Source: Stentor coeruleus (taxonomy: Eukaryota; Ciliophora; Heterotrichea; Heterotrichida; Stentoridae). Taken from it: a stretch of DNA of 64,000 nt. Below the pieces are notes generated by a model. It ran no database searches and had not been told where the DNA came from. It saw nothing but the letters and a program-made list of their open reading frames with translations. Shown piece by piece: positions 38,420-47,971 of this stretch (position 1 is its first letter; every line of letters begins with the position of its first letter). Made by a program: the position numbers and the translations under genes. The DNA lies in NCBI GenBank assembly GCA_001970955.1, contig MPUH01000207.1, positions 18,439-82,438 of the forward strand, written 5' to 3'.

Positions 38420-41400
38420 ATGGAATCTTTTGTGATAGGAGCGTACATGGTCTGCGCCATCCTCTTCATTTTATCTCTTGGGGGGCTAAGCAGCCAGAAA
38501 ACAGCTAAATCAGGGAACATTTATGGAGTTCTCGCTATGATTTTAGCCATCATCGCAACTTTTTTTATGGACGACTTTGAATGGAATTTTGCAATTTTTT
38601 TCCCATTATTCATAGCTGGTGGCATCATTGGTACGTATATGGCCCTTAAAGTTGAAATGATTGACATGCCTCAAATGGTTGCTGCTCTTCATAGTTTTGT
38701 TGGTCTTGCAGCAACATTGGTCTCATTCAGTCACTTCTTGCTTCATTCTGACCAAGACACTTTAGCTGTTATAGAAACAAGTATTGGGGTTTTTATTGGA
38801 GCTGTAACTTTTACTGGATCAGTTGTAGCTTGGGGGAAACTTAATGAAACAATAAGAAGTAATCCTTTGATAATTTGTGGCTGGGGAAGACATGTTATAA
38901 ACTTGACTTGTATTTTAGTCTGTATAGGCTTAACTGTACCTTTTGGCCTAATAGATGATGTTCTTACAAGATCAATGATTTTATTAGCCAATGCTGTGAT
39001 CGCCGGCTTTTTAGGTTGGCATTTAGTAATGGCTATAGGTGGAGCTGACATGCCAGTTGTCGTGTCAATGTTAAATTCCTACTCAGGTTGGGCAACATCA
39101 GCAAGTGGTTTCTTATTAGAAAATGAGTTACTTATCATAACTGGTGCTTTAGTCGGTTCATCAGGGGCAATTCTCAGTTATATAATGTGCAGAGCAATGA
39201 ACCGAAGTTTCTTTGGGGTCATTGCTGGGGGTTTTGGTCAAGGAACATCCGCAAGTATAGAAAAAAAGCTTCCTCAAGAAGGTCAAATCGTAACTATCGA
39301 CTTAAAAAGCACAGTAAAACTTCTCAGTGAGGCAAAAAGAATTGTAATTATTCCAGGATATGGTATGGCTGTAGCTAAATGCCAATACAATATAGCTAGA
39401 CTTACTGAGCTTTTAATGAAAAAAAACAAAAAAGTTCAGTTTTGTATACACCCTGTTGCTGGAAGATTACCTGGACATATGAATGTTTTACTTGCTGAAG
39501 CTGATGTGGATTATAATATCGTCAAAGAAATGGATGAAGTTAATGGAGAATTCGAACATACAGATGTTGTCCTTGTAGTTGGGGCAAATGATATTGTTAA
39601 CCCTGATGCTTTAGAAAATCCTAATTCGCCTATAGCTGGAATGCCTGTTTGTAAAGCATGGCTTAGTAAAAATGTTATTGTTTTTAAAAGAGGAGGAGGA
39701 ACAGGATATGCAGGTATTGAAAACCCATTATTTTTTAAATCAAATACTAGGATGTTTTATGGTAATGCTGATGTGACAATAAGAGATATTCTTAATTCTG
39801 TAACTGAACTTGGTGATAAATTTGCATGTGATGCAGGACCTTCTGAAGCTGAAAATCAAGAAGTTGTTATTGAAAACAAAGTTCCAGAAATTTTCCCAGA
39901 ACCATCAATGACAATTGGAGTACCAAAAGAAGTTTATCCTTTAGAAAATCGTGTTGCTATGACTCCAAGTACAGTAAAAAACTTTAGAAAACTTGGGTTT
40001 AATGTAAAAGTTGAAACTGGAGCAGGTGAAGGGGCTTATTATACAGATGAATTATATGAACAAGCTGGAGCGGAAATAGTTAATAGATCTGAAGTATGGA
40101 AAAATGATATTGTTTTGAAAGTTAGGAAAATAGAAAATAATGATGCTTGTATTGAAGATGAAAGCCTTGGAGAAGCTAAATGTGTTATTAGTTATGTATA
40201 CCCTGGGAGTAATAAAGAGTGGTTAGAAGCTTTAGGGAAAAAATATCCTAATTTGAGTTATTTGGCTATGGAATGTGTACCAAGGATAAGTAAAGCACAG
40301 AAACTAGATTCATTAAGCTCGATGGCTAATATTGGAGGATACCGAGCGGTACTTGAAGCTTTTCAATACTATAAAAGATGCCCAAAACCTATGATGACCG
40401 CAGCAGGTAAACTCCCCCCAGCTAATGTCCTAGTCATCGGAGCAGGTGTTGCTGGACTTTCAGCTATTGGTTACTGTAAAAGTTTTGGATGTATCGTCAA
40501 AGCTATGGATACTCGTTCAGCCGCAAAAGCTGATGCTGAATCTATGGGAGCTAAATTCGTCGAAGTAAGTATCAAAGAAGAAGGAAGTACAGCTGCTGGA
40601 TATGCTAAAGAAATGTCTGAAGAATACAAAAAAGCTCAATATGAACTAACAAAAAACACAGCAAAATCTGTTGATATTATAATAACCACAGCTTTAATAC
40701 CAGGGCGTCCAGCACCAAAACTTCTAGATGATGAAATAATTAAAGGAATGAAACCAGGTAGTGTCATTGTTGATATGGCCGCAGAAATGGGAGGTAATTG
40801 TGCAGGAACAAAACCAGGTCATGTCATTGTAACAGAAAATGGTGTGACAATAGTTGGGTTTACTGATTTAGTATCAAGAATGGCCCCACAAAGCTCAGAA
40901 TTATATGCTAACAACTTATATCATTTACTTGATAATATGGGTGGAGCAGCTAATTTTGCAATAAGACTTGATGATGAAATAATATCATCAATGTGCGTTT
41001 TAAATGGAGGGAAAATGATTTGGTCCCCAGCTAAACCTTTACCCCCAGTTTCAGCTGTGCCAAATAAAAATTCTAATCCTCTAGTGCCAATTATTGAAAC
41101 CCCTCAAACTGAAAGTAATAGTTTTTTCAATAATTTTGAATATTTGTTCATTGCTGGTTTGCTTATTGTTTGTTTTATTGGTATAAGCTATGCTACTTAT
41201 GATTCTTTTATGAATTTGGTCATGACTTTTGTATTAGCTGTTTTTATTGGGTATATGATTATATGGAATGTTAATCCATCTTTACATACTCCACTTATGA
41301 GTGTTACAAATGCTATATCAGGGATTATTGTTATTGGAGCTATGCTTTGTCTTGAAGCTAATTCTGGGATTTTTGATGAAGGTTCAATACTTGGTATGAT

Positions 41401-41512
41401 GTCAGTGTTTTTTGCTAGTATCAATATATGGGGAGGGTTTATTGTCACTTATAGAATGCTTGAAATGTTTAAAACACAAATTCCAAGCTTGGAAAAAGGT
41501 AAACATAACTAA
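38420..41512 (+). CDS. NNT: Proton-translocating NAD(P) transhydrogenase, fused beta-alpha order, 1030 aa
   Basis: Couples hydride transfer from NADH to NADP+ to proton flow. Domains run dIIbeta membrane helices (1-~270), dIII NADP-binding (~295-460: IPGYGMAVAKCQ, GRLPGHMNVLLAEADV, VGANDIVNPDALENP, RGGGTGYAGIENPLFF), dI NAD-binding (~498-870: IGVPKEVYPLENRVAMTP, VLVIGAGVAGLSAIGY, AAEMGGNCAGTKPGH, FTDLVSRMAPQ), then the dIIalpha helices (~895-1015). This is the permuted single-chain order of Entamoeba and apicomplexans, not the alpha-first order of animals. The start is taken at ATG 38420 (the in-frame GTG at 38411 is unlikely). No clear mitochondrial presequence: it begins directly with a membrane helix. 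Confidence 0.95.
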   Translation: MESFVIGAYMVCAILFILSLGGLSSQKTAKSGNIYGVLAMILAIIATFFMDDFEWNFAIFFPLFIAGGIIGTYMALKVEMIDMPQMVAALHSFVGLAATLVSFSHFLLHSDQDTLAVIETSIGVFIGAVTFTGSVVAWGKLNETIRSNPLIICGWGRHVINLTCILVCIGLTVPFGLIDDVLTRSMILLANAVIAGFLGWHLVMAIGGADMPVVVSMLNSYSGWATSASGFLLENELLIITGALVGSSGAILSYIMCRAMNRSFFGVIAGGFGQGTSASIEKKLPQEGQIVTIDLKSTVKLLSEAKRIVIIPGYGMAVAKCQYNIARLTELLMKKNKKVQFCIHPVAGRLPGHMNVLLAEADVDYNIVKEMDEVNGEFEHTDVVLVVGANDIVNPDALENPNSPIAGMPVCKAWLSKNVIVFKRGGGTGYAGIENPLFFKSNTRMFYGNADVTIRDILNSVTELGDKFACDAGPSEAENQEVVIENKVPEIFPEPSMTIGVPKEVYPLENRVAMTPSTVKNFRKLGFNVKVETGAGEGAYYTDELYEQAGAEIVNRSEVWKNDIVLKVRKIENNDACIEDESLGEAKCVISYVYPGSNKEWLEALGKKYPNLSYLAMECVPRISKAQKLDSLSSMANIGGYRAVLEAFQYYKRCPKPMMTAAGKLPPANVLVIGAGVAGLSAIGYCKSFGCIVKAMDTRSAAKADAESMGAKFVEVSIKEEGSTAAGYAKEMSEEYKKAQYELTKNTAKSVDIIITTALIPGRPAPKLLDDEIIKGMKPGSVIVDMAAEMGGNCAGTKPGHVIVTENGVTIVGFTDLVSRMAPQSSELYANNLYHLLDNMGGAANFAIRLDDEIISSMCVLNGGKMIWSPAKPLPPVSAVPNKNSNPLVPIIETPQTESNSFFNNFEYLFIAGLLIVCFIGISYATYDSFMNLVMTFVLAVFIGYMIIWNVNPSLHTPLMSVTNAISGIIVIGAMLCLEANSGIFDEGSILGMMSVFFASINIWGGFIVTYRMLEMFKTQIPSLEKGKHN

Positions 41513-41538
41513 TCAGTAGAATTAATTTTTAGATAAAA

Positions 41539-42285
41539 ATGATAGTTTTTTATGTGATTTTAATTGGGTGTCTTTGGTATTTCGTCTTTCTAGCAGTGAA
41601 TATGCTGATTTTTAAAAAACTCGAGATTGTTAAAGGTACTGAAAATGAAAATGTAGCTATAAACCCACATATTACGTATCTTGGAAATGAATCAGTTAGC
41701 CCACGGCCGGGTTATAAGAAAAAAACTTTGACTATTGAAATACCTACTATGACTATGGAAGATGAGGATAATGAGATTAGGTTTATAAGAAGATATTATA
41801 AAGTGAAAAGTATATAGGAACAATGTTTTCCAATTATGTTGATATCAGGTAATGATATAAAAATATCGAAAAACGCGAGAATTACTATATGGTTTGCTTT
41901 GCTTATATGTGAAGTTTATGTTAATTCTCGAATATTTTTAAATGATTCTATAGCTGTAAGTTCATTTGTTGCTTGTTTAATATGTTCACCTATAAGTTGT
42001 GTTTTGACTATTGTTTTTAGGTTTACTGTATTAAATATTTAGAATTCTTTTAGATGGGTTTATGTTGTTTTTGGATATGTGATTGTTTTTGTTTTGACTG
42101 GGTTTTTGATGATTTGCTCGATTTTTGTTGAGGTTGATAAACCTGAGTTGTTTGTTTTTAGTTGTATGATTTTAGTACTTGTAGAGATTGTTTTAATGGA
42201 ACCGATTAAAACTTTGATTAAAGCGATTGGCCTGTTGATGGCTAAGGAATTCGATGTTGTTGTAGGAATTTTTGAGGGTTTATGA
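41539..42285 (+). CDS. Small polycystin-1-like membrane protein, 238 aa, two 15-nt introns
   Basis: Three exons: 41539-41802, 41818-42027, 42043-42285, together 238 residues in one frame. A transmembrane helix at ~2-25, an 80-residue charged loop, then helices at ~105-125, ~130-150, ~165-190 and ~200-215. The pattern ARITIWFALLICEVYV, then SFVACLICSPISCVLTIVFR, then a W-x4-F-x-Y helix and finally VEIVLMEPIKTLIKAI resembles the membrane region of polycystin-1-like proteins, where a similar S..P helix precedes an 'xxxxEPxKxL' helix. The large extracellular, GPS and PLAT regions of true PKD1 proteins are not present, so this is a mini-protein or the surviving end of a larger gene. Its end lies within the duplicated segment near the N at 42369. 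Confidence 0.6.
41803..41817 (+). other. 15-nt intron 1 of polycystin-1-like gene (GTG start)
   Basis: Sense GTGAAAAGTATATAG, phase 0, with in-frame TAG at its end when retained. The 5' site is GTG, not GTA as in the other introns here. Confidence 0.6.
42028..42042 (+). other. 15-nt intron 2 of polycystin-1-like gene
   Basis: Sense GTATTAAATATTTAG, phase 0. Retention ends the frame at TAG; removal continues through NSFRWVYVVFGY. Confidence 0.8.
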
Positions 42286-42433
42286 TAATATAATTTAGGA
42301 GTTTATGTTATAAGGGATTTAGAGTAGGATGATGGTATGTTAGATGAAAATAGTTTATTGTGATAATANAGGGTTTATGATAATATAATTTAGGAGTTTA
42401 TGTTATAAGGGATTTAGAGTAGGATGATGGTAT
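42275..42433. repeat. 64-bp direct duplication around an N, probable assembly artefact
   Basis: 42275-42338 recurs exactly at 42370-42433. N is at 42369. The stop of the preceding gene lies in the first copy. Confidence 0.8.
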
Positions 42434-42742
42434 ATTTATAATCTTTAATAAACCTCAATAAATCTACCAAAAAGCAATAATCAAAAATAAAATATCCCAT
42501 CCAACACAAAAAAAACCATTTAAAATATTAGCATTCACCAATAATCCTCCACAAACCTATAAACTTTATATCATCCATAATTTACCCTATCTAATATTTA
42601 ATTCCATAAAAATTATTTCCATACCAAATCGTAAAAAACTCTCTATTCTCTTATCAGAATGCAACGAATTCCAAACCTCACTCATAGAAACCTGGAAAAC
42701 AGTATCAAAAAACACTTCCACCAGCAGGTACGTTGTGAGTAG

Positions 42743-43316
42743 CCTAAAGAAATCCTTAGACAACGACATCCAAAACGAGCATTTCAAAAAAGAATTCGAA
42801 AAACATCGTAAAAAACCTATAAAAAAACAAATAAAAATCTCCGACGTTCAAAATAAAATTAACTCTATCTTAAAAACCCCAAGAATATCGGATAAATTCA
42901 CATTAAAAAGAAGTGATTGTAAAAGCCTTCCAAAAGATGAAGACAGGCTATTTGTAAACACAGATGAAATAAAAACAAAAGAAGCAAGAGAAATGTTAGA
43001 ACACAACAAAAGGAAATTCGGTGAACATTTTCCTAAAAATATCATATTTACTGAAGACTATGGGGATAAAAAACATAAAAAATCCTTACCAAAGTTGTCA
43101 AGGAAGAATTCTGAAGATAAGAAAAAAATCTTAAATATAAGAGAACTTAGAAAATCATCAGGGTCGGTAAGTCAAATGCTTTTTTCTTATATTTTTAAGA
43201 AACCTTTGGTTGAAGAAGAAAAAGAATTATTGGCGTTGATTATTACAGAAAAGAAAAGAATTATGCAGAGAAAGTCTGTACAAAAGTATTTGATACAGAA
43301 ACCTTTAAGAGTTTAG
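42743..43316 (+). CDS. Uncharacterised Lys-rich protein, 5' end unresolved
   Basis: Not recognised. About 190 residues of Lys/Glu/Ser-rich sequence with SDVQNKINSILKTPRISDKF, KNIIFTEDYGDKKHKK and a C-terminal helical part (EKELLALIITEKKRIMQ). The open frame reaches back beyond 42743 without an ATG. A 15-nt GT-AG intron candidate (GTACGTTGTGAGTAG, 42728-42742) would extend it upstream in an open frame with no ATG to the TAA at 42459. The only ATG nearby (42659) is out of frame by one. The true start is therefore unknown; the nearby assembly break at 42369 may be involved. Confidence 0.5.
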
Positions 43317-44177
43317 TATAGATAAGATTATATTTTGTTTTATTTTGATATATGGTTTTTAAAGATATAGGGTTTGTGAGTTTTTTTGTAAAGATGGATG
43401 GGCTAGGTTTTGGTTTTAGGTTGTTAGGAATTAGATTATGATAAAGGGTTTTTAAAGAATAAAGATAGGAATAGGGGAGGGTAACATGGTGTTTTTAAAG
43501 AAATGTGGGAAATAGGGTGAGTTTTGATATGGTCAAGGCTTTGGAGATTAGGCATTTTGCATATAAGTTTTTTTTAGTGGTTTAGAGGAAAAATATACAA
43601 AATTTTTAATGATCGAGTTTTAGGGCTTGATACTTTTGGAGGTTTAGAGATTTAGTTTTGCTTTGTGGAATGGAATTTTATGTGATTTTTTATAGCTTGA
43701 AAATGTTAAAGTTAGTTTGTTATATTTATAGTATAGTTAACGATAAATAGGTTTTGCTTATTGTATTAATAAATCTTATCACTTTATTTAGCTAAGTTTT
43801 CTCTTACTAGAAAACAAGAATTTCCTATTAATTCTATAGGCCACAAGCATAGTTCGTATAAAACTATAATCTGTTTATAAATAGCATAGCACTCAGTATT
43901 ATTTTAATCTAATATCATTATACTTGTAAAAAAATACTATTATATAACAATTTATCTATATAAAAAAAATACATCACCAAAAGCATATAAAAAAAACCTT
44001 AAAAGTCTTAAATTTTTTATCTTAATAGTTTTATTAGCCTAAAAAATATTTTTCACTGTTAAATATCATTCAGCAAACCTCTTAATAATTTTATATGTGA
44101 ATTTAATTTCATATTCACATACATATTTTATAACTTTAACACTAAAGACTCTATAAAAAATGCTCTGATAATAATAA
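43317..44177. other. Intergenic region, no gene
   Basis: 861 bp. To about 43750 it is strongly G/T-rich (3' flank of the preceding gene), then C/A-rich (5' flank of the next). No repeat, RNA or ORF. Confidence 0.5.
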
Positions 44178-45266
44178 ATGATAAAAAATTCTTCATCGAA
44201 CAGTTCTGAATCAGATGGGAAAATATTAAAAAGTCTATCTAGCCAAGATCGAAGTGTTAGTGAAAAAAGCGACTATGATGCTCTTAATGACATTTTATCT
44301 AAGATTCAAGAGGATTCGGATCATAACAGCAAAAGTTTCGATGAGGAAAATAAACAAGAATCAAATGACTCACCACAAAAAAGAATTAAAATCAAGCCTA
44401 TCATAAAAAAAAAATTAACAGGAGAACTTGATAACAAAAATAGTGTAAATTTTCAAGAGCCTGACTTATTAAGTTCTGAACAAAGAGGTGATTATACAGG
44501 TGATGAAGATGAGAAAATAAATATGAAAAACTCAAGTTTACAATATAAGCAAATTGCATATAGCGGTAAAGCTGAAGGGTTTTTGAAAATTATTAGTCAT
44601 ATAAAACAAACAGCTTTTGTTATAGAGAATTATTGGATTGAAAAGAAATTTATACAAATATGTGGGTGTTTTAAGAAGTCTATTGAATTAGCACCTGATA
44701 AAGATCAGAATTTAATGAAGATTATAGATTTGTGGCATAAAAGCTATGATAATTACTCTCAGACTCATAAAGATATATTATTCACATACTATAAGTTCTA
44801 CTTCCAAGATCCAAACTTTATCAACGAAGCAAGTGTTTGGAAAAAACTAGGTTTCTGTTGTGGATTTACTGATAAAAAGAAAAATGAGCTAAAAGATCAA
44901 GGTATTGTATTAACTGTTTTACATATAGTTTACATTTTAACTTATAAAACCAAACTAGCGACTCGTCTTGATAATATTAACTCACAAACAGAAGAAGGAA
45001 AAGAAAATAATACAAGGATAATAAAACCTTTGATGAAAATAATGGAAAATAGTATTGGAAATTTGAGAAAATTATGCCTAAATTCATATATAAACAACAA
45101 TGAAAATTTAGATGAGGTTGAGGTTTTTTTTAACTATCATACTGGAGTTGTTGATTTTATTGTGGAAAACTACGAAAATACTAAAGTCTTAGAAGTTAGT
45201 GAATTGCTTGGAAAAGCTAATCATGGTTTTGAAAAATGGATAGTCAGAGGCCAGAATTGCAAATGA
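44178..45266 (+). CDS. Divergent ELMO-like domain protein, second copy, 362 aa
   Basis: Paralogue of the 18502-20589 gene. Residues 1-120 are Ser/Asp/Lys-rich and disordered. The folded part starts near 125: QIAYSGKAEGFLKIISHIKQ, then an HKDILFTYYKFYF helix (compare ELHRNIMMSYYTRYY), then VWKKLGFCCGFTDKKKNELK followed by DQGIVLTVLHIVYIL, matching position by position MWKILGF...SAPGILLTILHLIF in the first gene. The C-terminal helix FFNYHTGVVDFIVENYENTK matches FFEYQSGIVAQWVEIYNENK. The ELMO GAP-motif arginine is absent here too. It lacks the His-rich repeats of its relative. Stop is TGA. ELMO fold tentative; paralogy clear. Confidence 0.72.
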   Translation: MIKNSSSNSSESDGKILKSLSSQDRSVSEKSDYDALNDILSKIQEDSDHNSKSFDEENKQESNDSPQKRIKIKPIIKKKLTGELDNKNSVNFQEPDLLSSEQRGDYTGDEDEKINMKNSSLQYKQIAYSGKAEGFLKIISHIKQTAFVIENYWIEKKFIQICGCFKKSIELAPDKDQNLMKIIDLWHKSYDNYSQTHKDILFTYYKFYFQDPNFINEASVWKKLGFCCGFTDKKKNELKDQGIVLTVLHIVYILTYKTKLATRLDNINSQTEEGKENNTRIIKPLMKIMENSIGNLRKLCLNSYINNNENLDEVEVFFNYHTGVVDFIVENYENTKVLEVSELLGKANHGFEKWIVRGQNCK

Positions 45267-45845
45267 TGAATAGATTAATTAAATGTTAGTTAATTGGGTA
45301 AAAATCACTTAACTATTTCATATATTTTTATAATCCAAAACAATTATGTCATATATAAATAAATTTTATCATCATCATTGGCAATATATTTATATACAAA
45401 AAATTATAGTTATATGTATTCAATATAATTAATCTTGCCAAGAATCCCATGTTGAAAAATAAAATCCATCTAGGTTTGTTGTGCTTATTATTCTTCTCTT
45501 CATTATTAATAAACCTATTTTTATATATGAATATTGCTATTGATAACAGATTTGGGATTCTGAATAGTATAGAGTTGATGGTTCGGGTGTTGGGAAAGTA
45601 TAATAATTTAAAAAATTTATAATTTACTCCAAGTAAAAAAGATTTTATTATAAATAGTTTTTGTGAAGAATATCTATTTTTGCTTCTATAAGATTCAAAC
45701 TCCATACATAAAAAAATATCATCACAATACAATAAATTCATTATATCCAAACATTTAAATACAACTATTTAATCTAACTAAAACCTGATACAAATTTATA
45801 ATATTCAATACCCAAAAACTCTAGGCCTGACAAAATACAAAAAGC
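45267..45845. other. Convergent intergenic region, no supported gene
   Basis: 579 bp of AT-rich DNA. A 133-codon minus-strand frame beginning with TTG at 45750 has no coding character. Confidence 0.45.
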
Positions 45846-46754
45846 TCAAAAAGGATAAAAATCATTACCTCTAAAAGATTCAATACTAATAAACAAAGGT
45901 AAAAGTCTGCAATACATCTGCAAATCAAATTTACGTCCATTAAAAATCCCATAAATTCCTCTTTTATTACCTTCACCCTTAGGATATGTTAAAAAATGTA
46001 TCAAATATTCTATATTCTTAACATCAGCGCTCAGATAATTTTGATAACGTATACGAAGTTCTTTAATTTTACTTGATAGTTTTTCTAATAAAGGTATACT
46101 AAAAAAACTAAACGAGATTGTATTTAAGTGCATAAAATGAACACTGCAAGCTGAAAAAAAGTCTTCTGTGCTTATACCTCCATCAGAGTCTAAATCAAAT
46201 ATATCAATTATCATATGAGAAAGGAAGCTTTCATAGCTTGAATGTTCATTATCTCCTTGTAAAAATATTAAATTATGATCTTTTGGGTATTTTTTCGATT
46301 TCAAAAAACTAATCAAATCAGTTTCAGTAATCTGTTTGCCTAGTCCTCCAGTAACACATATAAAATACTGTGAATACTTTTTTTCTATAAGTATTTTATA
46401 ATTTTCTAGATTCTGTAATATAGTATGCCTATTACTATGCTCATCAATCACTAAAGTAAAGCTTTTTTCTTCGTTTTTTCCAGGATATGAAAACTTGTTC
46501 TTTGCAATTTTTAATGGTTTTCCTACAAATTCTAAAGGATTTGTTTTAGCAAATAAACTTAACATTCCACGTAAAGCTATACGCTTTTTTTTCTTAGGTA
46601 TAATTTTTAAACTTGATACTTGTAAAGGCGAATATGATGTATTGTTTTTTAATATAGAGTTACCACGGTGTATAGGAGGGATTTTATTTGTATATTCTGG
46701 ACTTAGGCTATGGATTTTTTGGTTTGGTTTTAAAGATTTCCTATAAACAAACAT
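45846..46754 (-). CDS. Single EF-hand protein, 302 aa
   Basis: Residues 1-90 are basic (PKKKKRIALRG) and probably disordered. A middle domain (~95-170: SFTLVIDEHSNRHTILQNLE, then YFICVTGGLGKQITETDLISF) is unrecognised but compact. One canonical EF-hand loop, DLDSDGGISTED (~residues 187-198), follows a helix (FLSHMIIDIF) and precedes FFSACSVHF. The C-terminal ~90 residues are helical. One Ca2+-binding loop with D, D, D, G, I and a final D is convincing; a partner EF-hand may be the TETDLISF region. Function unknown; possible Ca2+ sensor in the cortex. Confidence 0.7.
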   Translation of the reverse strand: MFVYRKSLKPNQKIHSLSPEYTNKIPPIHRGNSILKNNTSYSPLQVSSLKIIPKKKKRIALRGMLSLFAKTNPLEFVGKPLKIAKNKFSYPGKNEEKSFTLVIDEHSNRHTILQNLENYKILIEKKYSQYFICVTGGLGKQITETDLISFLKSKKYPKDHNLIFLQGDNEHSSYESFLSHMIIDIFDLDSDGGISTEDFFSACSVHFMHLNTISFSFFSIPLLEKLSSKIKELRIRYQNYLSADVKNIEYLIHFLTYPKGEGNKRGIYGIFNGRKFDLQMYCRLLPLFISIESFRGNDFYPF

Positions 46755-47674
46755 TTTTACTCACTTTTATGTGTATAAATTTTATATAAAGATGTGTTGT
46801 ATTATAAAGAAATTAATTGTATGTTTATATAAAAGTAATACCTGAGGGTAATTGCTATTATAATATATGAGTAATAATGATGATCATTAGCAAAAAGGAA
46901 ATTATAATAAAAGTTTTGATGTCATAAATGAACTTAAAAAGTAAAATATCAAAGATAAAGTATTCCTTTATTTCATTTCGCTTTAGTTATGCTAGATGAA
47001 TTCAGTGATCTAGATCTAGTTTTAACATATAGAAAATACTATGTAGGGGCTAAGTATCATTTTGCAACATAGGGGTCCTGAGAAATTCTTCAATACTATA
47101 TAGACTTATATAAAGAGGCAGGACCTAAAATAAATCAATTTTCTTCTTGATTCTGATAATATCAATAAAAAATATCAGAGTCTAAAGCAAAAAGCGAAAA
47201 ATTAGAATCACACAAAATACTCAGAAAAAAAAAGAAATCTCATAAAACTCATAAGCTTCTCAAAGTTCAAAAGCTCAGAAACTCAGAGATCTTAGAAACC
47301 TCAGAAATCAAATTTCCCAATGGATGTTCAGAAAATATAATCTTGTGAAAAAAACTCAAAAAGTAAAATGATAAGATTATAAAAAAAGCAAAACCCAAGC
47401 AATCTATCATAAAATTTCAAACAAAAATATTATTTTCAAAAAAAAATCTAAGCAAAAAAAAAACCAGTCAGAAACTAAACTGAGCTAACAAAGTGTTCCA
47501 AATAAAAAGGTTAAAAAATAACAATATTTTTCCCTGTACACGATTATAAATCATATAATCACCCTAATAAGTATAAGATTGTATGTGTTTATATCACAAC
47601 AAACTATAATTTCTTAATAAAATGTTATTTGTTGAAAATATATATTCTATGAGAAGATTTAGTAACTAAATTAT
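46755..47674. other. Intergenic region with AAA-rich low-complexity stretch
   Basis: 920 bp. 47150-47470 is A-rich with scattered CTCA/TCAGAAA motifs; 46990-47110 has brief protein-like fragments broken by stops. No gene supported. Confidence 0.4.
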
Positions 47675-47971
47675 CTATGGGATTTGGCTTGCCCACTCAC
47701 CTGGTAAGACAGATTTAGCAGTAGCCACATATCCAGCTCTAGCATCATCTTGAGACATCCCTTTCTTTCCATTCCAAGCATCCCATTTAGCTTTGGCAGT
47801 CAAACTGAACATTCCTGGTCTCTCAATGTTAACATCGCCAACAGTTGCTTGTTTGAATAAACCATAGATTTCTAAAGCTTGCTCATTAGTCATTGTCTGT
47901 CCGCTCTTACCGAAATTGCTAACAACTTCGACTGCTTTATCGAAATTCTAAATATACCATACCTGTGCCAT
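47675..47971 (-). CDS. ACBP: Acyl-CoA-binding protein, 93 aa, one 15-nt intron
   Basis: Small cytosolic four-helix protein that binds long-chain acyl-CoA esters. Exon 1 is only nine bases (47971-47963, ATGGCACAG); exon 2 is 47947-47675. The joined protein begins MAQNFDKAVEVVSNFGKSGQ and contains LEIYGLFKQATVGDVNIERP followed by GMFSLTAKAKWDAWNGKKGM, the diagnostic ACBP segment with the Tyr, Lys and Trp residues that contact the acyl-CoA. Length matches the family exactly. The intron fixes the start: without it the first helix would be lost. Stop is TAG. Confidence 0.95.
47948..47962 (-). other. 15-nt intron in ACBP gene
   Basis: Sense GTATGGTATATTTAG after codon 3, phase 0. The first exon is 9 nt. 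In-frame TAG on retention. Confidence 0.92.

Noticed and set aside
45349-45750. 133-codon minus-strand ORF
   Set aside because: Starts with TTG, is extremely AT-driven (Asn/Ile/Phe/Tyr) and overlaps a convergent spacer. No domain.
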